Positions 1 through 6,219 of a DNA stretch of 6,219 bases are shown here, in pieces. Under the pieces are notes generated by a model, which had not been told where the DNA came from, made no database searches, and saw only the letters and a list, made by a program, of their open reading frames with translations. Position 1 is the first letter of the stretch. Every line of letters begins with the position of its first letter. Position numbers and translations under genes: made by a program. Source of the DNA: JAHFUI01 sp041485905 (GTDB lineage: Bacteria; Acidobacteriota; Vicinamibacteria; Vicinamibacterales; CAVVIG01); NCBI GenBank assembly GCA_041485905.1, contig JBGPKK010000247.1, forward strand, positions 1 to 6,219. Direction: 5' to 3'.

Positions 1-1
1 G

Positions 2-1846
2 GCCGAGGTCCTCTCCTCGGCGAACAAGATTGCCGGCGACTACTACCACGAGCGTCAGGTGCTCGTCAGCGACCACGCGAGCCGGCTGGCTCACGCCTTG
101 TCGGCCGTCGACCTCGGCGCGCCAGACGTTCGACCGATCCGCGATCTGATCACGCCCGACGTCACGCTGCAGCGCGTCAAGATGGTGCAGGTCCTGCGCC
201 TCAAGACCGCCGCCGGCGGCCTGCCGCGTGTCGAAGCGGTCGTCGACGTCGTCGACACGGAGATGCCGGCCGGCTACAGCCGCGCGTCAACAGACAGACT
301 CGCGTCTCAGGCGCTGTCGGGACACGCCGACACCCGGTTGGTCGAAGCGCTTGGAGACTCCGGCGATCTGCTGCACGCGGCAGCCGTAATCCGATCGGCG
401 GACGGCAAGCCAACCGGAGTCGTCGTGGCGACGGACTATCTCACCGGCGATCTGGCCGCCCGATCGCGGCGCATGACGCAGGCGTTCGAGAACTACAACC
501 AGCTTCGGGTGCTCAAGCGGCCGCTCACTGGCGTGCATTTGTCCTTCTTTCTGATGGTGACGCTGCTGATCCTCGTCGGTTCGACGTGGATGGGGCTGTA
601 TCTGGCGAAGCGGATCACCGGGCCTGTCCAGATGCTTGCCGCCGCCGCCCGGGAAATCGGCGCGGGCCGCCTCGATCAGCGCGTCGAGCCCCAAAGCAAC
701 GACGAGTTCGGCTCCCTCGTCGAGGCCTTCAACACGATGGCGGGCGAGCTGGCCGCAAGCCGCCGGAGAGTCGAGCGCTCGACGATCGAGCTCGAGCGCA
801 AGCATCAGGACGTGGAAGGGCGCGGCCGGTACATCGAAACCATTCTCGAGCGCATCACGACCGGCGTCGTCTCGATCGACGGCGCCGGCGCGATTACCAC
901 AATCAACACCGCGGCGGCCCGGCTGCTCGGCCTCAACCGCTCGAGCGTGGGTCAGCCGGTGCGGACGGCGTTCGAACGCGCCGATCTCCAGCCGATCGCC
1001 GCGCTGCTGGCCGATGTCGGGCGTGGCCGCGCGGAGCCGGCGGCACAGGAGATCGCGATACCGCGCGACGGGCAGGAGCTGCACCTCGCGGTCGTCGCCA
1101 CGGCGCTGGTCGGCGACACGGGCGTGTCTGAGGGCGCCGTCCTGGTGCTCGACGACGTGACGCCGTTGATCCGGGCGCAGAAGGTGGCGGCCTGGCGCGA
1201 AGTCGCGCGGCGGCTGGCCCACGAAATCAAGAATCCGCTGACGCCGATCCAATTGTGCGCCGAGCGGCTGCGGCGTCATTTCGCCGGCGCACCGCCGGGG
1301 GCGAAGGCCCTGGTCGACGAGTGTACGACGACGATTGTGGGAGAGGTCGAATCGCTGAAGGGACTTGTCGATGAGTTTTCACAGTTTGCGCGCATGCCGA
1401 CGCCGCGGACGGTGCCGACCGATCTGGCGCAGCTGATCACGGAGACGCTCGCGCTCTACAACGGCATCTTCACGGACGTGCGGATCGAACGGCGCTTCGC
1501 CGAGGGGCTGTCGCTCGTTCGTCTCGATGCGGAACAGATCCGGCGCGTCATCATCAACCTGGTCGATAACGCCATCGAGGCCATGGAGCGCCGCGGCGAG
1601 ATCGTCATCGAAACGCAGATGGACCGCGCCAACAGGGTGGCGCGCGTCGTCGTCGCCGACGATGGTCCGGGCATTCCACCGGCCGAGCGCGAGAAGCTGT
1701 TTCTGCCGTACTACTCGACGAAAGGGCGCGGCAGCGGTCTCGGCCTGGCCATCGTCCGGCGCATCATCGCGGAGCACGGCGGCAGCGTCGAGGTGACTGA
1801 CAACACGCCGCGCGGCACGCGGTTTACAATTGAGCTGCCGTGCTAG
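2..1846 (+). CDS. ntrY: NtrY-type membrane sensor histidine kinase (5' partial)
   Basis: Membrane-bound sensor kinase that should autophosphorylate on histidine and pass the phosphate to the NtrX-type regulator encoded next. The reading frame is open from base 2, so the true start lies upstream of the window; an in-frame GTG at 59 is internal. Residues counted from base 2: the end of an extracytoplasmic sensor region (about 1-178), a transmembrane helix (about 180-202), HAMP (about 203-257), PAS (about 276-390), then HisKA with the phospho-acceptor His407 in HEIKNP. The ATPase domain follows, with the N box at Asn523 (NLVDNAIEAM), G1 at 553 (DDGPGIP), an F box (LFLPYYSTK) and G2 at 577 (GSGLGLAI). 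All catalytic motifs are intact. NtrY proteins usually have a preceding N-terminal membrane segment, which is missing here only because of the window edge. The domain order and the sequence around the membrane helix fit NtrY well. The signal sensed is unknown, and no nitrogen genes are visible nearby. Confidence 0.93.
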   Translation, partial: AEVLSSANKIAGDYYHERQVLVSDHASRLAHALSAVDLGAPDVRPIRDLITPDVTLQRVKMVQVLRLKTAAGGLPRVEAVVDVVDTEMPAGYSRASTDRLASQALSGHADTRLVEALGDSGDLLHAAAVIRSADGKPTGVVVATDYLTGDLAARSRRMTQAFENYNQLRVLKRPLTGVHLSFFLMVTLLILVGSTWMGLYLAKRITGPVQMLAAAAREIGAGRLDQRVEPQSNDEFGSLVEAFNTMAGELAASRRRVERSTIELERKHQDVEGRGRYIETILERITTGVVSIDGAGAITTINTAAARLLGLNRSSVGQPVRTAFERADLQPIAALLADVGRGRAEPAAQEIAIPRDGQELHLAVVATALVGDTGVSEGAVLVLDDVTPLIRAQKVAAWREVARRLAHEIKNPLTPIQLCAERLRRHFAGAPPGAKALVDECTTTIVGEVESLKGLVDEFSQFARMPTPRTVPTDLAQLITETLALYNGIFTDVRIERRFAEGLSLVRLDAEQIRRVIINLVDNAIEAMERRGEIVIETQMDRANRVARVVVADDGPGIPPAEREKLFLPYYSTKGRGSGLGLAIVRRIIAEHGGSVEVTDNTPRGTRFTIELPC

Positions 1847-1853
1847 CGAGGGT

Positions 1854-3244
<1,391 letters not shown>

Positions 3245-3245
<1 letters not shown>

Positions 3246-3262
3246 CGGGCCTACAGGCCCGC
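3245..3262. terminator. GC hairpin between convergent stop codons, possible bidirectional terminator
   Basis: GCGGGCC (3245-3251), loop TACA, GGCCCGC (3256-3262) is a perfect 7-bp inverted repeat. It starts on the last base of the ntrX stop codon and covers the ftcD stop codon (3251-3253 on the minus strand). Its place between two converging genes suits a shared transcription stop or 3'-end-protecting hairpin. There is no T-run on either side, so it is not a classic intrinsic terminator; the function is inferred from symmetry and position only. Confidence 0.4.
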
Positions 3263-4153
3263 GCGGCGTGCGAGGGTGTGCTCCAGCACCTGCTCGTCGG
3301 TGAATCCCTTTAACTGCAAATAGGACGTCGTCGTACCTTTCAGCGCGGCCGCCGGCACCAGGCCGATGATTTCACTTTCGAGAATCGAGACGCCGTGGCG
3401 CGCGGCCTCGCGTGTGACCGCGTCGAAGACGGTCACGATCGGCGTCTGCGCGCAATTGGTCAGGTTCATCGAGACCTGGACGATCCCGCGATCGGCCAGC
3501 CTGACCCCGAGGGCCTTGACGAACGGATAACCGCCGCTGCTGTGACGAACGGTGGCGGCGATCCGTTTGGCGATGTCGAGCCGATCGGTGGCCAGATTGA
3601 TGTTGTACGCGACGAGCGGCGGGCGCGCGCCGACCACGGTGGCGCCTGCTGTGGGATGCGGCGCGGAGGGGCCGAAATCGGGCGCCCACCCGGCGGTCGC
3701 CATCTTCGCGCCTAGCGCTTCGAATCCACCACGCCGGATGTCTTCGAGATGTTTCCGTTGGGGATTGGCCGACGCCTCTTCGTACAGATACACGGGAATG
3801 TGACACCGCTCGGCGATCGCAGCCCCGGTTCGCTTTGCCACGACCACACAATCGGCCATCGTGACGCCCTCGATGGGCACGAAGGGCACGACGTCGACGG
3901 CGCCCATGCGGGGATGCACGCCGCGATGGGTGCGAAGGTCGATCTCGGCAACGGCGCGCTCGAACAGCGCCAGGATGGCCAGCGGGAGGGCGACCCCGTC
4001 TCCGACCAGCGTGAACACCGAGCGATTGTGGGCCGCGTCAGAGGACCAATCGAGCAGCCGAACGCCCGGCACGCCGCGGACGACCTCGGCCATCGCCTCG
4101 ATGACCGCAGGACGGCGGCCTTCGCTGACGTTAGGCACGCACTCAATGATCAT
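3251..4153 (-). CDS. ftcD: Glutamate formimidoyltransferase (single-domain formiminotransferase)
   Basis: Cytoplasmic enzyme of histidine breakdown. It moves the formimino group from N-formimino-L-glutamate to tetrahydrofolate, giving glutamate and 5-formiminotetrahydrofolate (EC 2.1.2.5). The 300-residue length fits the stand-alone bacterial form. Both sub-domains are recognisable: N-terminal IIECVPNVSEGR (2-13), HRGVHPRMGAVDVVPFVPI (76-94) with His80 aligning from memory with the catalytic histidine (His82) of mammalian FTCD, then GARPPLVAYNINLAT (176-189 region), VQVSMNLTN (225-233) and the C-terminal SEIIGLVPAAAL (260-271). No cyclodeaminase domain is attached, so that step must be done by a separate protein outside this window. 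No other hut gene is visible. Start ATG 4153 matches the conserved family N-terminus but has no Shine-Dalgarno sequence. Some bacterial homologues also act on 5-formyltetrahydrofolate, so folate salvage is an alternative role. Confidence 0.95.
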   Translation of the reverse strand: MIIECVPNVSEGRRPAVIEAMAEVVRGVPGVRLLDWSSDAAHNRSVFTLVGDGVALPLAILALFERAVAEIDLRTHRGVHPRMGAVDVVPFVPIEGVTMADCVVVAKRTGAAIAERCHIPVYLYEEASANPQRKHLEDIRRGGFEALGAKMATAGWAPDFGPSAPHPTAGATVVGARPPLVAYNINLATDRLDIAKRIAATVRHSSGGYPFVKALGVRLADRGIVQVSMNLTNCAQTPIVTVFDAVTREAARHGVSILESEIIGLVPAAALKGTTTSYLQLKGFTDEQVLEHTLARRAGL

Positions 4154-4160
4154 GGTGCAA

Positions 4161-4169
4161 TGCTATAAT
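4161..4169 (+). promoter_or_regulatory. Extended -10 promoter for the TPR/RDD/pgpA gene set
   Basis: TGCTATAAT matches the extended -10 consensus TGnTATAAT exactly (TATAAT at 4164-4169) in otherwise very GC-rich DNA. The region 17 bp upstream (ACTCAA, 4141-4146) is a poor -35, which extended -10 promoters can do without. Transcription would start near 4176, leaving a leader of only about 16 nt before ATG 4192. The match is seen directly; promoter activity is inferred. Confidence 0.6.
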
Positions 4170-4189
4170 TCGTGCGCTCTTCGTTCCAA
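4162..4189 (-). promoter_or_regulatory. Possible sigma70-like promoter for ftcD
   Basis: On the minus strand, TTGGAA (+ strand 4184-4189) and TATAGC (+ strand 4162-4167) are separated by 16 bp. Each matches four of six consensus positions. The start site would fall near 4155, two bases before the ftcD ATG, predicting an almost leaderless message. Its -10 overlaps the -10 of the rightward promoter. It is weaker than that promoter and could be a chance match. Confidence 0.35.
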
Positions 4190-4191
4190 TT

Positions 4192-5073
4192 ATGTCCGAT
4201 TCGTTTCGCACCGACGGTTCGCGCGCTATCGACGCCGCGTCGGACGCCGATCGGGACGCGAAGATCGAGCAACTCCTTCTCACCGGCCTGGATCATTACT
4301 TCGCGGCGCGGTACGAACAGGCGATCAACGTCTGGACGCGGGCGCTCTTTTTCGACCGAAGCCACCCGCGAGCGCGGGCCTACATCGAGCGGGCCCGCAG
4401 CGCACTCGCCGAGCGGCAACGCCGGTCGGAGGAGCTGATTCAGAACGGCGTGGCGGCATTCGACCGCGGTGAGAGCGAGGAAGCGAAGCGGTTGCTGCAG
4501 GCGGCGCTCGACGGCGGCGCCGCGGCCGACGACGCGCGCGCCCTCCTTGATCGCCTGAGCCACGACATGCACCCTGATGTCGTGGACGCGGCTGCCGACT
4601 CTGCCCTGACTGCGCCGCCACGAGCCCCCCGGCGTCGCGCCCGCGCGGCCGCGGCGGCATCTGACAACCGGAAATCGCGCGCGGGGCTCGGATTGCTGTT
4701 CGCGGCGGCGGTGATCGTGGCGGCGATCGGAGGCTATCGATTTTCGGTGCGAAACGGGATCGACCTGCGATCGATCGTGAGGCTTCCGGGCCGTGCGGAA
4801 GGTTCGGCGGTGGCACAGCCCGTCGCGCACGAGGTGGCGCTGCCGCTGCCGCGCCGCGGAGAACTGGCGTTGGGCCGCGCGCGATCGCTGGCGGCGAGCG
4901 GCCGCCTGCGCGAGGCGCTCAGCGTGCTCGACACGGTGTGGCCGGCCGATCCGCAAAAGCCGGACGCGGATCGCGTGAGGACCGACATCCAGCGTCAACT
5001 GCTGGGATTGGCCGCCAACCCGCGAGCGTCAGCACCAGCCCGTGACAAGGGCACGGAGGATGGGCGCCGGTGA
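4192..5073 (+). CDS. TPR-containing single-pass membrane protein, function unknown
   Basis: A 293-residue protein I cannot assign to a named family. Two TPR-like helical pairs are visible in the N-terminal half: about 25-68 (GLDHYFAARYEQAINVWTRA) and about 80-122 (NGVAAFDRGESEEAKRLLQA). A low-complexity Ala/Arg/Pro stretch (about 141-165) follows, then one transmembrane helix at about 164-182. Another TPR-like pair lies at about 223-272 (RARSLAASGRLREALSVLDT). The many arginines just before the helix suggest that the N-terminal half is cytoplasmic and the C-terminal TPR lies outside the membrane. TPRs bind other proteins, so a scaffold or assembly role is reasonable but unproven. There is no signal peptide and no catalytic motif. 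The start is ATG 4192, just after a strong -10 element and without a Shine-Dalgarno site. The stop overlaps the next gene by 4 bp. Confidence 0.85.
   Translation: MSDSFRTDGSRAIDAASDADRDAKIEQLLLTGLDHYFAARYEQAINVWTRALFFDRSHPRARAYIERARSALAERQRRSEELIQNGVAAFDRGESEEAKRLLQAALDGGAAADDARALLDRLSHDMHPDVVDAAADSALTAPPRAPRRRARAAAAASDNRKSRAGLGLLFAAAVIVAAIGGYRFSVRNGIDLRSIVRLPGRAEGSAVAQPVAHEVALPLPRRGELALGRARSLAASGRLREALSVLDTVWPADPQKPDADRVRTDIQRQLLGLAANPRASAPARDKGTEDGRR
5055..5060 (+). promoter_or_regulatory. Ribosome binding site deciding the GTG start at 5070
   Basis: GGAGGA lies 9 nt before GTG 5070, inside the end of the TPR gene. It is the clearest Shine-Dalgarno sequence among the gene starts in this window. 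It supports the GTG start, which immediately precedes the zinc-binding motif KCPKC. An ATG at 5060 is in a different frame. Confidence 0.7.
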
Positions 5074-5969
5074 AGTGTCCCAAGTGCGGTTATCTGGGCT
5101 TCGAGGAGGTGGACCGCTGCCGCAACTGCGGCTACGAGTTTTCGCTGGCACAGCGTGTCCCGCTATCCGAGCTGTCCTTGAACGATCGCCGGACGACCGA
5201 CGCCAATCCACTCGAGGATCTCAGCTTCCTCAAAGAACGCGGCACGGATGCTGAGAAGGTGTCTGTCGCCTCCTCGCCGCCCGAAGATCTCCCGCTGTTT
5301 AGCCCACCGATTCCCGACGACGAGCCGCTGATCGCGAAGCCGCCGCCGCCCCGTCAACCGCTCGCTGTCCGTCGCGCCACTCCTGAAGTGCGCCGGCTGC
5401 GTGCCGAGGCGCGTTCGAGCACGTTCGATCTGGCCTTCGACTCCGAGCCCGTCCCTCAGGTGCGTCCGGCGGCCGAGGCTCCGACTCCGTGGGCTTCGTC
5501 GGCCGAGCGCGCGCCGCGTGGCGCCGGCGCGGTCAGCGCGATCAGCGATGACCAAGACGCCGGCCTGGGCGCGCGGTTCTTCGCCGTCATCATCGATGTG
5601 CTCATTCTCGCGATCGTCGACGCGCTCGTCGTGTACTTCACGATGCAGATCTGCGGGATCACCTTTTTCGATCTCGGCGTCTTGCCGAAGGGACCGCTCC
5701 TGGCATTCCTGTTTGTGCAGAATGGCGGCTACCTCGTAGCCTTCACCGCCGGCGGACAGACGCTTGGCAAGATGGCCATGGGAATCAGAGTGGTCACCGC
5801 CGAGGACAGCGAACCGCTCGACTTGGGCCGCGCGCTGGTCAGAACCATGTTCTGGTTCGTACTGGCGATCCCCGGAGGCCTCGGCTTTCTCACCGCGCTG
5901 CTGTCGCGCGATCATCGCGGCCTGCACGATCGCTTTGCGGGTACGCGGGTCATCCGCGCCTCCGCGTGA
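5070..5969 (+). CDS. Zinc-ribbon protein with C-terminal RDD membrane domain
   Basis: A 299-residue membrane protein with three parts. An N-terminal zinc ribbon has two CxxC knuckles (C3/C6 and C17/C20). A long proline- and charge-rich, probably disordered linker (about 35-160) includes a PPPP run near 343 bases into the gene's 5' third. The RDD domain (about 163-296) has the signature Arg169 and Asp176 in AGLGARFFAVIIDV, a GGQTLGKMAMGIRVV segment (228-242), and the closing RDHRGLHDRFAGTRVI motif (280-295). Three membrane helices are likely, at about 170-190, 207-227 and 259-279. RDD proteins are mostly uncharacterised; some have been linked to ion or small-molecule transport, but nothing here shows a substrate. 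The zinc ribbon could sense metal or bind a partner or nucleic acid. The gene overlaps the TPR gene upstream and pgpA downstream by 4 bp each, suggesting translational coupling and a shared envelope-related task. Confidence 0.88.
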   Translation: MKCPKCGYLGFEEVDRCRNCGYEFSLAQRVPLSELSLNDRRTTDANPLEDLSFLKERGTDAEKVSVASSPPEDLPLFSPPIPDDEPLIAKPPPPRQPLAVRRATPEVRRLRAEARSSTFDLAFDSEPVPQVRPAAEAPTPWASSAERAPRGAGAVSAISDDQDAGLGARFFAVIIDVLILAIVDALVVYFTMQICGITFFDLGVLPKGPLLAFLFVQNGGYLVAFTAGGQTLGKMAMGIRVVTAEDSEPLDLGRALVRTMFWFVLAIPGGLGFLTALLSRDHRGLHDRFAGTRVIRASA

Positions 5970-6219
5970 GGACCGGATTCGGCCTGACGCTGGCGACCGT
6001 CTTCGGCGTCGGCTACACCCCCTTCGCGCCGGGCACGCTCGGTTCTGCGGCTGGACTTCTGCTGTGGGCGGTTCTTCCACATTCGGCGAGCGCCCAGGCG
6101 ATCGCGATCGTCCTGCTGTTCCTCGTCGGATCGTGGAGCGGGAGCGTTGCCGAACGTCACTTCGGGCGGACGGATCCCTCCCAGGTCGTGATCGACGAAG
6201 TCATGGGGATGCTGATCAC
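5966..6219 (+). CDS. pgpA: Phosphatidylglycerophosphatase A (3' partial)
   Basis: Inner-membrane enzyme that removes phosphate from phosphatidylglycerophosphate to make phosphatidylglycerol, a main membrane phospholipid. The window holds the first 84 codons and ends mid-gene. Recognisable family motifs are GVGYTPFAPGTLGS (14-27) and DPSQVVIDEVMGM (70-82), whose acidic residues (D70, D77, E78) are the likely metal-binding/catalytic set of PgpA. A hydrophobic helix lies between them (about 43-57). The start is GTG 5966, which overlaps the TGA stop of the RDD gene as GTGA. No strong Shine-Dalgarno sequence precedes it, so translation probably depends on ribosomes finishing the RDD gene. No other usable start lies before the first conserved motif. 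The rest of the protein, with its further membrane segments, lies beyond the window. Confidence 0.9.
   Translation, partial: MRTGFGLTLATVFGVGYTPFAPGTLGSAAGLLLWAVLPHSASAQAIAIVLLFLVGSWSGSVAERHFGRTDPSQVVIDEVMGMLI

Noticed and set aside
59..61. GTG at 59 as the start of the kinase
   Set aside because: The frame is open back to base 2 with sequence that fits the NtrY sensor region, and starting here would remove the expected first membrane segment.
287..1279. Minus-strand open frame (330 codons) opposite the kinase gene
   Set aside because: Low-complexity antisense translation with no domain; the plus strand carries clear HAMP, PAS and HisKA motifs over the same bases.
1830..1853. TTG at 1830 as the ntrX start
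   Set aside because: It would add eight residues not typical of the family and lacks a ribosome site; ATG 1854 begins right at the receiver-domain N-terminus.
4147..4152. TGATCA palindrome overlapping the ftcD start codon as an operator
   Set aside because: A 6-bp palindrome is too short and common to support an operator call, and no second copy or longer symmetry is visible.
4811..4826. TGGCAC resembling the -24 half of a sigma54 promoter (another at 5146-5151)
   Set aside because: Neither copy is followed by a TTGC-like -12 element at the right spacing, and both lie inside coding sequence.
4150..4998. Minus-strand open frame (282 codons) opposite the TPR gene
   Set aside because: Arg/Ala/His-rich composition without domain signs, and it would run over the divergent promoter region and the ftcD start. 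The plus-strand frame has TPRs and a membrane helix.
5163..6080. Minus-strand open frame (305 codons) opposite the RDD gene and pgpA
   Set aside because: It lies antisense to two genes with clear family motifs and shows no domain of its own.

Overview
The window is a compact, high-GC bacterial chromosomal segment (roughly two thirds GC by eye, with third codon positions mostly G or C). It carries six protein genes and almost no intergenic DNA. The gene set points most plausibly to Acidobacteriota, perhaps a Vicinamibacteria-like lineage: an NtrY/NtrX two-component pair, a single-domain glutamate formimidoyltransferase, a TPR membrane protein, a zinc-ribbon/RDD protein and PgpA. This assignment is an inference from family resemblance and base composition; no rRNA or other marker gene is present. 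I see no RNA gene, mobile element, CRISPR array, phage gene or defence gene.

Left third (2-3245, + strand): an NtrY-type membrane histidine kinase, cut off at its 5' end by the window edge, is followed 7 bp later by its NtrX-type response regulator, an AAA+ sigma54-activator-type protein with a Fis-type DNA-binding end. The pair should form one signalling unit. The regulator's sigma54-contact loop reads GAITGA instead of GAFTGA, which raises the question of whether it still works through sigma54.

Middle (3251-4153, - strand): ftcD, glutamate formimidoyltransferase, converges on ntrX. Only 5 bp separate the two stop codons, and a perfect 7-bp GC hairpin sits across them.

Right third (4192-6219, + strand): a tightly coupled set of three genes starts 38 bp from the divergent ftcD start. 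It encodes a TPR protein with one membrane segment, a zinc-ribbon protein with an RDD membrane domain, and phosphatidylglycerophosphatase A (pgpA, cut off by the window end). Both junctions are 4-bp GTGA overlaps, so the three are probably translated in a coupled way. PgpA makes phosphatidylglycerol, so this may be an envelope-related operon, but the jobs of the first two proteins are unknown. The 38-bp divergent gap contains a perfect extended -10 element (TGCTATAAT) facing right and a weaker promoter facing left, and neither flanking start codon has a visible Shine-Dalgarno site.

Overall this looks like an ordinary housekeeping and regulatory region. The points most worth a second look are the GAITGA substitution, the overlapping divergent promoters with very short leaders, and the uncharacterised TPR / zinc-ribbon-RDD pair linked to pgpA.
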